NCBI RefSeq assembly: GCF_000006445.2
Contig: NC_006044.2
Coordinates: forward strand, 1,240,001 to 1,304,000
DNA length: 64,000 bases
Origin: Debaryomyces hansenii CBS767
Taxonomy: Eukaryota; Ascomycota; Pichiomycetes; Serinales; Debaryomycetaceae
Direction: 5' to 3'
Part shown: piece after piece, positions 48,162 through 58,430 of the stretch
How positions within the stretch are numbered: position 1 is the stretch's first letter
How the letters are laid out: every line of letters starts with the position of its first letter
Program-made: the position numbers and the translations under genes
The notes under the pieces: generated by a model
What the model saw: only the letters and a program-made list of their open reading frames with translations
Told to the model about the DNA's origin: nothing
Database searches by the model: none

Positions 48162-49706
48162 ATGACTATCTCACCGGTTTTATACCAGTTTTTGGTTTGT
48201 TGTTTTGCATCCGTCGGGTCTTTCACCTACGGGTATGATTTGGGAATTATTGCCCAAGTCATAGCTTCAGAGAGTTTCACAGAATATATGAATTATCCAA
48301 ATACTACAGTTACCGGTTTAATTGTATCTCTCTTTACTGTTGGGGCTTTTGCTGGAGCTCTTCTTGCTGGGTTTTTAGAAAAATTGAGTCGTCGTCAGAC
48401 TATTTTGCTTGCTACTATTTTTTTCCTTTTTGGTGGTGCGCTTCAATGTGGAGCACAGAATTTTAGGTTCTTGTTTGCCGGGAGATTTTTTGCTGGAGTT
48501 GGTGTTGGGCTATACACTATGATTATTCCCTTGTACCAGGCAGAACTAGTACATCCAAAACATAGAGGGAGAGTCACAAGTCTCCAACAATTCTTCTTGG
48601 GTATCGGCGCTTTATCAGCTGCATGGATAGGATATGGATGCTACATAGGGTTTGAAGATGACAGGCAATGGAGAGTTCCTCTCGGTCTCCAGATGGTACC
48701 AGCATTATTACTAGGAAGTTTAATATTGCTCTTCCCCGAACTGCCTAGATGGTTATTAGAGTACAACAAGGATGAAAAAGCTTTGAAAGTTTTAGGGAAG
48801 CTATATGCACATGGTAATACACAAGATCCGTTTGTAGAAGAAGAGTTTTCGAAAATTAAAGCTGCCATTGAATTTGATAAAATACATGGTCAGACTAGTT
48901 GGGCCAGCTTGTTTTTGATACCATCGAATTTGAGGAGAATTTTCTTGTGTTGTGCTATTCAAGGTTCAGTTCAAATGACAGGTGTATCTGCAATACAGTA
49001 TTATGCGCCGACAATATTTGCCCAGATAGGGTTATCATCTGGCAAAACTCTTTTGTATCAAGCAATCAATTCCATTATTGCTTTAATAGCGCAGGCTCTA
49101 TGTATTGTTACTGTCGACTATACTGGGAGGAGATGGACTTTAATCGGAGCAAATATTGGTTGTGGGTGCATGTTTATCGTTTCTTGCATTCTTTTGGCAC
49201 TTTTTCCACCTTATAAGGGAGCACAACCCCGTTCCTCACAGATAGGTTTTATTGCCTCTACTTGGATTTGGAATTTTATTTTCAGCATTTATGTCGGTCC
49301 ATTGCTGTGGGTTATACCTAGTGAGGTCTTTAATACTGCAACTCGTTCTAAAGGTGTCTCCTTATCAACAATGACATGTTTCGCAATGAATACAATGATT
49401 GGACAAGTTACTCCATTAGCTATGGACACCATTCATTATCGATTTTATATTGTTTTTATTATTTGCAGTTTTACTAATTCATTCTTTTTCTGGTGTTTCC
49501 TTCCAGAAACAAAGGGCATACCATTGGAATCAATGAATCAATTGTTTGAAAACGCACCATGGTTTGTTCCAGGAATTAATAGTAAAGACTATTATGGTGA
49601 TATCAAAGTTAATGATGATTCTAAATTCAAATCAGAGAAGGAAATTGAATACCTTGAAAAGGAAAATGATGTATCAATCAGTATTTCTTCTCATGTGGAA
49701 GCTTGA
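48162..49706 (+). CDS. Sugar transporter, MFS sugar-porter family, paired with arabinofuranosidase
   Basis: A 514-residue, 12-helix sugar porter. Motifs: GYDLGIIAQV in helix 1, RRQTILLATIFF after helix 2, YQAELVHPKHRGR after helix 4, PELPRWLLEYNKDEKAL after helix 6, QMTGVSAIQYYAPTIFAQIGL in helix 7, DYTGRRWTLIG, and PETKGIPLESM after helix 12. The head-to-head arrangement with an intracellular GH51 gene suggests L-arabinose or arabino-oligosaccharide uptake; that is inference from position. Confidence 0.9.
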   Translation: MTISPVLYQFLVCCFASVGSFTYGYDLGIIAQVIASESFTEYMNYPNTTVTGLIVSLFTVGAFAGALLAGFLEKLSRRQTILLATIFFLFGGALQCGAQNFRFLFAGRFFAGVGVGLYTMIIPLYQAELVHPKHRGRVTSLQQFFLGIGALSAAWIGYGCYIGFEDDRQWRVPLGLQMVPALLLGSLILLFPELPRWLLEYNKDEKALKVLGKLYAHGNTQDPFVEEEFSKIKAAIEFDKIHGQTSWASLFLIPSNLRRIFLCCAIQGSVQMTGVSAIQYYAPTIFAQIGLSSGKTLLYQAINSIIALIAQALCIVTVDYTGRRWTLIGANIGCGCMFIVSCILLALFPPYKGAQPRSSQIGFIASTWIWNFIFSIYVGPLLWVIPSEVFNTATRSKGVSLSTMTCFAMNTMIGQVTPLAMDTIHYRFYIVFIICSFTNSFFFWCFLPETKGIPLESMNQLFENAPWFVPGINSKDYYGDIKVNDDSKFKSEKEIEYLEKENDVSISISSHVEA

Positions 49707-50186
49707 TACCACATATAATCAGGTTTGATCCATGTTGGACTTCTAAGTATATTATTGTAATTGCAATGAGTTTCTAGGATTTAGTCTATAAATATTCAAA
49801 CGTGATCAAATGTAGTTTTTTTTACATTAATAATGATATTGATCTAGTAGCTTGTGAAACATAGTTCGAGTTATTATTCCGTATTTCTCGCTAGTTCGTA
49901 GTATATTCATCCGAAAAAAACTGCTGCATTTTTTACGATGCTGCGATCCTGTCTGTTCGAACCAGGGAACCTTGCAGTTTTATAGTAGTAGCTCAGTTGG
50001 AACTTTGTACTTTCTCCATGCCCACTCCGATAAAGTTGTTCCTACCCAATTAGGTACCTAGAAAACATTGATAACAAGAAACTTCAATACCACAAGTAAT
50101 ATGTCAGGGCTGGTGGAATAAATGCTGCCGACATCTGTAATCCTCATTTCCGTGACGCCGTGAGTTTGAATTTTAAGGACAGCTAA
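49707..50186. other. Gene-free flank with tRNA-like fragment and a dispersed element
   Basis: Contains a short stem-forming sequence with a GTTCGAAC core near 49950 and a GTAGCTCAGTTGG word near 49986, both tRNA-like but not forming a complete tRNA. The block at 50110-50144 resembles one in the DUF2264 promoter. No gene. Confidence 0.35.
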
Positions 50187-50567
50187 ACTATCATTGAACC
50201 ATATGTCATATGGGCATTCATTACGTACGAAAATTCTGGTCAGATTATTGCCTCAGTTATTTTGAAGGAGCAATCAACACTTCCTGATAAGATTCGTTTT
50301 GGTCAGACAAGTTCACTCAGGAAGAGCTTTTGAATAGAATGATGGGTAGAGATTTTCCTGGAAAGTATGTTTCTTATGAGATTCTCTCAAAGAATGCAAA
50401 GAAACAATCGAACGTGCTATATAATAGCAGAAGACTTCTTATTGTATACATAAGCAGTGGGTGCATCTGGTCTTTCAGCCTTTGATTGGGATTCAGGAGA
50501 ATTCATCAAGTTAGGCGAAACTTATTCAAATAAATTAACTCTGAATCAACAAATGGTTCAAGACTAA
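50187..50567 (+). pseudogene. Decayed NmrA-like/atypical SDR gene, C-terminal remnant
   Basis: Three successive frames read as the end of one NmrA/isoflavone-reductase-like protein: first ...YENSGQIIASVILKEQSTLP (to about 50310), then FTQEELLNRMMGRDFPGKYV and onwards (about 50310-50480), then FDWDSGEFIKLGETYSNKLT to a stop at 50565-50567. SGQIIASVIL and TQEELL are the typical blocks after the NAD(P) domain in this family. At least two frameshifts separate them and the N-terminal Rossmann fold is missing. Identification is by pattern. Confidence 0.5.
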
Positions 50568-50836
50568 TTAGATTGATAATTATTTATTTGCACTACTTTT
50601 TTAGTTGCAAAAAAAAATACACTATACCGTGGCATTTGAACTATAAGTCGAGCGTCACAAACTGAGAACTAAATTTCAAGTTGGATTTCATGTTGAAATT
50701 CTCTATGCATCCATTGATTTAGAATACATTGTCTATAATTATAAAAGATATCTGTTCAGATATTTTTCGTTCTGCTGATCTGTAGCTGCGATGTTAGAAA
50801 GCAATTTTTTCATATGTGATTCATCTATTATGTTCC

Positions 50837-51430
50837 CTACGATAATAACGGTATTATCATTTCAATCTTTCTAGTTTCTGCTGTAATATTTTCTTTGCCT
50901 ACATGATTATTTGCTAATGGATACTTCTGCTCCAATTTGTGGTTGCTCCAAATATATTGAACATTTATGCATGCTACTACTAGCAAAGAAAATATGCTGA
51001 CGACAGATACGGCTAAAAATGCATCATGATACTTCAGAGCATCATTCGTTCTCAATACTTGACCAGCACAAATTCCTGCCATGTTTGCAGCCATGACAAG
51101 CAATTCCATGGCTATAATACAATGTTTTAGCTTTGATACGTTGTTACTTGTCCAAGAGCAATTCAAAACATGACCAACTTTGTTATTAAGCATGTTAAAA
51201 GTGCAAATTTCACATTGTTTCTATCCGAGTCCGATATAGAAAATAATGCTATAGTAAAAACCATTTGCCAAAGGGTGATAAAACCTATTGAAATAGATCT
51301 AATATACAATAACTTAATAAAGTCAAAAGTACTAACATTACTGTTGCACACCAACGACCTATTGAACTCATCGCGTTCGCAGCAACAATTAAAGAACCTG
51401 TTGCAGATGCCGATAAATTACCTATGATTC
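50837..51430 (-). pseudogene. Decayed anion:cation symporter (Dal5-type MFS) gene, C-terminal remnant
   Basis: On the minus strand, three frames in a row give membrane-helix segments: ...MSSIGRWCATVMLVLLTLLS, then ISIGFITLWQMVFTIALFS, then (51193-50837) SWTSNNVSKLKHCIIAMELL followed by AANMAGICAGQVLR and NDALKYHDAFL. The last block matches helices 10-12 of the Dal5/allantoate permease family (SW..N, NxxGI..GxxxR..DAP.Y). Two or more frameshifts are needed, and the first nine or so helices are missing. The bZIP gene ends 105 bases further on. Confidence 0.55.
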
Positions 51431-51534
51431 ATTTATCAGATCTCTAATAATTCTTTCAATAATAATTACAGCATAATATAAGCGTTATAATATCAATTAA
51501 AATTTAAGCTCTTTTATATACCTAAAAAATATCT

Positions 51535-52219
51535 CTACTTTTCCTCCCTTTTCTCAGCTAATTCTTGCCATCTTCGTGCCTCCATCTGCCACCATTTGGT
51601 TTCCATTTTGGTAGTAGAAAGTTCATGTTCAAGTTCCTTAACCTTTTTGTCAAGAATTTCAACTTCTTTTTGCCGTCTTTCTCTGTATCTTCTTGCAGCT
51701 ATTGTATTCTTTAACCGTTTTGTTTCATGTAGATCTTCCGACAGCAAATTTTTTGGAGAGCTACGTCGTTTGCGTTTCTCGAGGCGCCTACGCACCCCAT
51801 CGACATCCTCTAATGTTGAGCTACGTCCATTTGAGCGGTTAACCCGTCCGGAGTAACTTGATAGATCATGCGATTGGTCTATCCATATTAGCTTTCTTTG
51901 TGATTCGACATCAGTTAATTCCGGCTCACCTTCTGAAAGGGACGATGAAGATGACGATATTTTGTTATCATTTGGAAACAGATTAGTCTCGAATTCAGCA
52001 TGTAGCGACGCTTCTCCAGGTTTTATAGCTGGATAAACAGGTGTTTCACCATCTTTGATCTCTTCAGATAACCAGCTATGGCTCGATGAGTGCTCGAGCG
52101 ACAATTCACTAGGTAATTTCGGGATATAAGTTTGATTGTTTATTTCTTCAGTAGAGCCGAGGGCAGATCCAAAGAATGATGAACATTCTTGGGACTGAAA
52201 CAAATTCGTAAGCTCCCAT
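51535..52219 (-). CDS. bZIP transcription factor; start ATG one base out of frame
   Basis: The main frame (222 codons from 52203) encodes a Ser/Glu-rich N-terminal region, a basic linker, and a C-terminal bZIP: KRLKNTIAARRYRERRQKEV, then a leucine/tryptophan-containing zipper. It resembles Gcn4/Idi-4-type factors but has Tyr instead of Ser in the N-x2-AA-x2-[SC]-R signature. The open frame has no ATG at its 5' end: it starts after a TGA at about 52243-52245, and the only nearby ATG (52219) is shifted by one base within an ATGGGAG context. One G fewer in the GGG run would give a normal start reading M-E-L-T-N-L-F-Q. It is either a sequence error, a frameshifted allele, a non-ATG start or an undetected 5' intron. 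A TATATAAG box lies about 60 bases upstream. Confidence 0.75.
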
Positions 52220-53842
52220 GTTAAGTCAGATATAAAGTGGTTTCAGTTGTACGCGCCGAAAATACTACAAGTACCGACGCTTATATACTACTCTGAAGAG
52301 AAAAAAAAAAAGGTGGTACAACTAGTTCCATTTGCTCCTATAAATATCTCAACCAAAACGAACAAAAGCCATAGCTTGTACGTTTTGGGAAAAATGAGTC
52401 ATTATTGCTCACTCGTGTATGATAGTATTTACGCTGTAAAGGAACTTTGGCGTAAATTGGAGGACTCAGAAATATTTTTGGTTCACACTTAACAATTCGA
52501 ACGATGTCAGTATCTCTTCCAGTACTCAAGATCATCATAGTCCTCAATGATAGGAATACATCTTAAAATACTGAGAGAGGGTAGCTTTATTTATATAATA
52601 TCTGATTGACAATATTGTGTCTTCGCATAGTGATTTCGAATTACTCATTAGAATCATAATAGGATCATTTTTATCATAATGCGGAATGCATTTTTGCAAC
52701 TTTTACAAATCGAACTCATATTAGGGTGATATTGGATTGTAATTTCCAATTAATCCCACTCCCACTAACTAGTATAGAGATTTAAATGCAACTGAATATT
52801 TTGAGGGTTCCTATGTTTAAAGAGTCTAAATGCTGTATTTAGAGATAATCATCATGACATGGATTGCGACGGTAGCTGGTCAATCTGTTTTAATGGGGTG
52901 TTATTTATTTCAATCCGATAATGCTTTGGGTGAGTAAAGGGTACTTAAAATACTTAATAGAACATATAATAAAGCCAAATGAATACAAGGTAAATGATGA
53001 TATTCCTTAATGAATATGGTTGTTTACGAATATTAGCAGTTGAGAACAATGAAGTCTATGTTATTGGCTATTTAAAAGAAAATACGGATGCGACTCTTAA
53101 GCATCGTCCAGATTATTAAATAGTTTAATAGGAGCAGTTGATTCCTGCAATTTTAAGGTATGATATATCTCAATAATAACCAGAAATACAGAATTCATAG
53201 AATCGCCAAATGTTCAAAGGATAGACGACTTTGAAACATACTTCATTACTAATATGAATAAAAAAGGATATATTGACCAAAAACTTAAGGCAAACCACCT
53301 GGTATTACAAGAATAACCCCAAATTCTTTGAAATTTTTAATATGGAAATAGGAACCCCTTATTCATAGAGTTTGAAGTGCATTTCATGCAGCTATTAATA
53401 TTAATTTCTATAAAGCCACTAGTCAACTAAATCCTTTGTACGTAACAAGGTAATACGTGATAAAAATTATGAAAATACCTGAATTAATGAAGTTAAAACG
53501 AAAAAATTCAATTTTAGATAAAAAAATTCTAAATAATTGTATAGGTTGGTTTCTTGCCATTCAAGGCTAAGACTTCAAATGCTTCAACTTTCAATACTTC
53601 TAAATTATTCAAAATGTAGGTTCTTTTTTTTTTGTAACTTCAATTAGAAAAACCTCTAGAGTATCAAAAATTCATATCTTATTCCTAGGTACATATACGA
53701 CAATGGACCTTAAGTATTAGACCACTTCTCAAAGTAAACTCATAGTATTGTTTGATCTAATAATATAACTTGTATATAAAAACCAATATGCGTATAATAT
53801 CAACAGCATCCTCAACTCTCTAGACATATTGACACCTCCTAT
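52220..53842. other. Long gene-poor region with possible relic fragments
   Basis: About 1.6 kb. The bZIP promoter (TATA box near 52275-52283) is at the left. Short plus-strand frames that look coding, with no detectable whole gene, occur at about 52860-52940 (a hydrophobic 27-codon piece), 52994-53119 (42 codons) and about 53185-53316 (ending in a 45-codon charged piece). They may be remnants of one or more lost genes. Not enough remains to name them. Confidence 0.35.
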
Positions 53843-55081
53843 TTATTCTTTAACTACTATACTAGCAGAGCCCATACCTGAACCAATACACATTGAGGTT
53901 AAACCAATATCACCTGGCTTCAATAATCTTAAGATTGTAGCATATTGTCTAGCCCCAGTTACACCCACTGGATGGCCCAAGGCAATAGCCCCCCCATTGA
54001 TGTTCACTTTCTCTTCTGGTATATTGCAGGCTTTAATTGAGTACAAACATTGTGTAGCAAAAGCTTCATTGATTTCAAAGGCTGCAATATCATCCACTAC
54101 TAAGTTAGTTTTCTTGAGAATATGAGGAATAGCCATTGCTGGACCAACCCCCATGATTTCTGGAGGAACACCAACAGAAACACATCTAACAAACTTACCT
54201 TCAATTTTAAATCCATTTTCTTCAGCAAAAGAACGTCTCATAAGTAAAACACCTGCTGCTCCATCACTTACTTGAGAAGAGTTACCAGCATGGGTCAGGC
54301 CATCCTTCTTAAATGATGGGCGTAATTTGCCCAAGGATTCTGCAGTGACTCCCTTACGAACACCTTCGTCTTTATCAACTATAATTTTTTTAAAAGAAAC
54401 ATTACCTTGGCCATCCTTTTCTTCAATTAATGATTCAACAGGCAATATTTCATCAGCAAAGACACCTGAAGCCAATGCTTTTTCAGCCTTCTGGAAAGAT
54501 TTAGCTGCAAATTCATCCTGTTGTTTGCGTGAGATATTGTACTTGATAGCAATATTCTCGTTGGTGATCCCCATAGGAATCTTAGATTTTATCATTTCTG
54601 GGTGATCCTCGAGAGCTTTTGACACAACTGATTGACCCAATCCAAAGTCTTTAGTCATCGATTCCACACCAACAGCTAGACCGCAATCAATTTCTCCCGA
54701 TATTATTTTATTTGCTATATCACCTATAGCTACCAATCCAGACCCACACTGTCTATTTATGGCTATAATGGGGGTGGTGTATGGAATACCAGCGCTTATG
54801 GCGGCAGCTCTATGTTCACAGATACCGGAACGAACCTTGAGTACATTAGCGCAAGCAATATCCTCAATTAAATTAGGATTAACCTGGGTTTTGGCAAGGA
54901 ATGCTTCTAGAAACTTCAATAAAATATAGTCACTCCCAACATCCTTGAAGCTTCCTTTAAACCCTTTTCCAATTGCTGTACGATAAGATGCAACAATCAC
55001 CACATCATCGGGGTTTTTCGAAGTTATGTGATTAGTTGCAGATGGAGATAAATGCCCTAAAACTTGATTTAATCTATCCAT
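53843..55081 (-). CDS. POT1: Peroxisomal 3-ketoacyl-CoA thiolase
   Basis: Last step of peroxisomal beta-oxidation. The 412-residue protein has a clear N-terminal PTS2 targeting signal, RLNQVLGHL (residues 3-11, R-L-x5-H-L). Catalytic residues: C112 in NRQCGSG, H370 in GGAIALGHPVG and C398 in SMCIGSGMG. NEAFA is also present. This matches S. cerevisiae Pot1 (417 residues). An AGGGG STRE-like word lies about 65 bases upstream of the ATG (55147-55151); I saw no oleate-response element. Confidence 0.97.
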   Translation of the reverse strand: MDRLNQVLGHLSPSATNHITSKNPDDVVIVASYRTAIGKGFKGSFKDVGSDYILLKFLEAFLAKTQVNPNLIEDIACANVLKVRSGICEHRAAAISAGIPYTTPIIAINRQCGSGLVAIGDIANKIISGEIDCGLAVGVESMTKDFGLGQSVVSKALEDHPEMIKSKIPMGITNENIAIKYNISRKQQDEFAAKSFQKAEKALASGVFADEILPVESLIEEKDGQGNVSFKKIIVDKDEGVRKGVTAESLGKLRPSFKKDGLTHAGNSSQVSDGAAGVLLMRRSFAEENGFKIEGKFVRCVSVGVPPEIMGVGPAMAIPHILKKTNLVVDDIAAFEINEAFATQCLYSIKACNIPEEKVNINGGAIALGHPVGVTGARQYATILRLLKPGDIGLTSMCIGSGMGSASIVVKE

Positions 55082-55684
55082 ACTGGGTTGTATTTCCTAA
55101 TTTCTTCCATTTTCTGAGAGGGAAAGATGCTTATTTATAATCGTGGAGGGGTAATTTTTCATGTGTAAATTTTGTTCCCTACCTGACAACTTCGAATTTA
55201 CAGACAGGTTGAATAATGGCTAAAGAAATACTTCAATTCACATTGACTTCTAAACCTAGGAATCAAAAGTTTATAATAGAAAACTCTAGAGCGTATAATA
55301 TTACGGATCGCACCATGACAGATCCTGTAGAATGAAATATTTCGAGTTTGAATATCATTATTTGTATGTAAATATCACCTTATTTAATAATTCGATTAAA
55401 TTTTCAGTAATTCCATCGATAGTAACTACTTTCATCTATGGGTACTCTTCGAGTCTTTATAATAATTTCTTAACGTAAATCTTATTACAATATTCTGACA
55501 TAATAAGTTGCAATTATCAATCGTAAAATTTGTATAGAAAAGATAATATTTATTTCTCAATAATCATTAAATTTAGTAAAGTTATGTCTGGGAATAAAAC
55601 CTTAACTAATTTGCTGTCACATATAAAAATATAATAATATGCTATCTACTGATATCACGTTCAAAAATTGAATTCAAGATTTTT
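55082..55684. promoter_or_regulatory. Thiolase promoter region
   Basis: Between two minus-strand genes: thiolase promoter at the left, 3' flank of the secreted repeat protein at the right. AT-rich, no coding frame; one AGGGG at 55147-55151. Confidence 0.4.
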
Positions 55685-56377
55685 TCAGAACCAAGACTCA
55701 AGTTCATCTTTAAAAGAGGCAGCCTTCAGTTCAAAAGAACCCTTAGCTGAACCAATCTTGTCATAAAAATTGTTCTCAAGTGTTGCAACCCGCAGGATAA
55801 CTGCTTTTTCAGCAGAGATTATATTCAGTTTGCCTGCATCTTCTGCCGATGATACTGTCAGCTGAGCTGTTTGTTTGAGAGATAATGCCTTCAGTTCCAA
55901 AGACGATTCGATGGAAGCGATTTCCAGAGCAGTCGCTCCTTTAGCCGAAGCGATAGCTTGTTGAACAGCACTTTCGAGCTCTCCTGCTTTCAGTTGTAAG
56001 TCTTCCTGAATACAAGCAATATCATCATCACCTTCCGGCTCTGCATTTGCAATAGCCTGCTGAGCAGCAGCCTTAAGAGAAGCAGCCTCCAGTTGTGCGG
56101 CAGCGACAACAGATGAAAATCTCAGTTGTGCAGCCAGTTCAATTGAACTTGCAGCATTCCCAGCAACGCTTTTAGCAGAATTCACCCCATTTGAAATAGA
56201 ATTTTTGGTTGATTGTAAAGCAGCTGTTTTGAGGGATACCACTTTCAGTTCTAGAGCCTTTTCAAAACTGGCGAGATTTCTTGGTGTAACGACTTCAGAC
56301 GCTTTGGTGACTTCAATTGGTGCTGCTACTGCAAGAGTAATCAAATACGTGTAACAAATGGTGGTGCTTAGCTTCAT
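55685..56377 (-). CDS. Unknown secreted protein with alpha-helical repeats
   Basis: I do not recognise this protein. The frame is open to 56524, but the ATG at 56377 gives a 230-residue protein that begins with a good signal peptide (MKLSTTICYTYLITLAVAA), so I chose it. The mature part is built of imperfect repeats of a LELKxxSLKxxAxxxIxSA type (for example around residues 40-50, 95-110, 125-145, 155-175 and 205-225), rich in Ala, Ser, Leu, Glu and Lys, which predicts long amphipathic helices. Two cysteines at most in the mature chain; no GPI signal. A secreted or cell-wall helical protein; function unknown. Confidence 0.75.
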   Translation of the reverse strand: MKLSTTICYTYLITLAVAAPIEVTKASEVVTPRNLASFEKALELKVVSLKTAALQSTKNSISNGVNSAKSVAGNAASSIELAAQLRFSSVVAAAQLEAASLKAAAQQAIANAEPEGDDDIACIQEDLQLKAGELESAVQQAIASAKGATALEIASIESSLELKALSLKQTAQLTVSSAEDAGKLNIISAEKAVILRVATLENNFYDKIGSAKGSFELKAASFKDELESWF

Positions 56378-57722
56378 TTTTAATATTGTATACCCTGTGC
56401 TTAGAATTGAGTAATATATAGATAACTGGTATTTATACAAATTAATCGTTGCAATTTTTGTATAGAGCATGTGAACACAAGTATTACTATTATTCATTGA
56501 ATTTTCGTCATTTACGATCTTCATATTAGAATTTGCTTCTGATTTGACATACTTATTGCAAATATTTTTTTATTTGGCAGGTCACTTTAGGGAATGATAG
56601 TTGTAAATACGACTGAAATTATTTTTATCTATAATTAATTTCCTGATACGGAAATTGGCATCATTTGATATTCTGATTTTAATTGTTCGCGGCGTATGAG
56701 ACGAATAAAGGGATTTTCAGCGACGTATTTTCTATATGAAATAGATTTAAAAAGAGATGTTTATGTATCTCCTTAATTCATTTGAATTTAATTGCCGTAA
56801 TTATGACTCCAGACTTAAATTATTTTAAATACGTAAAATCATGTTTAAGATCACTTTTTTCTGTATATTTTTTTAAGTTTAGTGGAAATATAAGATGAGT
56901 CTTGTTAAATAGATTCTTAGCTATCAAAAATATATATGCGTAAGTATTTCTAAAATTGTTTCATTCGCAATTACAATAATCGTTCATAATTACTGATATG
57001 CGGGGCAAATATTTTAAGAGATATTCATGCTAATTTCGTATTTGTTTTCTGTAGTTAAGTGTGAAAAGTGTTAAGACTCTATACCCCTTTTTGATTTCAC
57101 TAAGGCTGCATATGATTGCATATGATTGTTAGATTGAGCTATGACAATTGAGAATTAAAACCTGAATTTTACACTGTTATATTGCAATATTTTAATAAAT
57201 CTTTTGAGTTTTACCATTCGATGAATGTACGACTCGAATGGTGTCTCCTTCACATATATTTGTAACGCGCATTAAAGAATAATGAGATCTTCAAAAATGT
57301 GGAGAAATCGAAGATATTCACCAAATGTTTTGCGAAAGCCATGAATACAACACTCTCTATAATTCTATGTAGTACATATATCCCTGAGAAATATCCCGCT
57401 CATATACATGTAATGATGTAAATTCTATTACTATCTAGGCCCCGGGGATTACCTGATTCGGCGACTTGTTCATTAAAATCATTTCATTTGTTGAGTCATC
57501 TTAAGCATCTCCAAAAAATGTGCAGAATATGACTCTTGCCGCAAGACATTCTCGTTCTGCATTGCGACCTTCAGTAATTTTCAATATATTGACGACGAAT
57601 ATTGTACAATAATGGGGACCTATAGTCGCGGTACAAGTTTAGATTTCAAACTTCGCTCTTACAAAAGCCGGCGTCCGAAATCGGACTAATTTAACATATA
57701 ATCACAATATACTAAACTAAAA
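56378..57722. other. Long divergent intergenic region
   Basis: About 1.35 kb between two divergent genes for secreted proteins. AT-rich, no frame longer than about 40 codons that looks coding, no repeat or RNA recognised. It is the promoter region of both genes. Confidence 0.4.
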
Positions 57723-58430
57723 ATGAAGATATATACATCTACTAGCCTTATCTATATTGCTTATGCAATTAATCAAGTATTTGGTTTTCCAGTCACAGAA
57801 GATTTAATTGCAATTTCGAATGGTCAGATCCCACTCCATACTAATGTGGTACCCAGTATTGAGGACGGAGCTAGAGTGGCTAGAACATTAGTGTTTAGAG
57901 AGTCTTTAGTCAATGTTAATACTTTTAAAACGGTTAAATCAGGAGATGATGAAACTCAATTGCCCGTTTCATCGATGGAGTATTATGCTGATTGTGATGG
58001 TAACGGAGATCCTTATTGGCTTGTGGTAGATATTGGATCCACTTTCCAAAATATTGAAAAAGGTTCGGATTACAGCTTCACTATTCGAGTAGGAGATCAT
58101 CCTTTTGATGAAGATGTAGATACATCTTACCCTGGTAGTATTAAACATTCGCCTGCTGGTTCGCCTAGAATTAATTTGAGAGGGAAGTTGGAAGATGTAA
58201 CTTTTGAAAACTCAATTGAACAACTAAGAGTAGAGACTTGTTTCTTGAAGAGACATCCAGATTCAGAAACCTGGCTTCCACGAAATAAAATCAGTCCTCA
58301 TAAGTCACATTGGACTAAGCTTATTGTTGATGAGGTTTATATGGTCGGCGGCTTTGGTAATTTGGCCTACATTGGAACAATTGAAGACGATATTTACCAT
58401 AAAGCGGAAATAATCAAGTCAGACATATAA
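57723..58430 (+). CDS. Secreted CREG-like protein (FMN-binding split barrel fold)
   Basis: A 235-residue secreted protein with a signal peptide (about 1-21). The body follows the CREG/pyridoxamine-phosphate-oxidase-like pattern: DGARVARTLVFRESLVNVNT near residue 48, PVSSMEYYADCDGNGDPYWL, a strand with SFTIRVGDHP, SPRINLRGKLEDV, and the diagnostic HPDSETWLP ... VDEVYMVGGFGNLAYIG near the C-terminus. Animal CREG proteins are secreted or lysosomal glycoproteins that do not bind FMN. The function in yeasts is unknown. Confidence 0.82.
   Translation: MKIYTSTSLIYIAYAINQVFGFPVTEDLIAISNGQIPLHTNVVPSIEDGARVARTLVFRESLVNVNTFKTVKSGDDETQLPVSSMEYYADCDGNGDPYWLVVDIGSTFQNIEKGSDYSFTIRVGDHPFDEDVDTSYPGSIKHSPAGSPRINLRGKLEDVTFENSIEQLRVETCFLKRHPDSETWLPRNKISPHKSHWTKLIVDEVYMVGGFGNLAYIGTIEDDIYHKAEIIKSDI

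Noticed and set aside
49921..50000. tRNA-like words (GTTCGAAC, GTAGCTCAGTTGG)
   Set aside because: I could not fold a full cloverleaf with acceptor, D, anticodon and T arms in the right order; at most a tRNA relic.
52247..52492. 81-codon plus-strand frame upstream of the bZIP gene
   Set aside because: It starts at TTG, overlaps the likely bZIP promoter and TATA box, and has no recognisable features.
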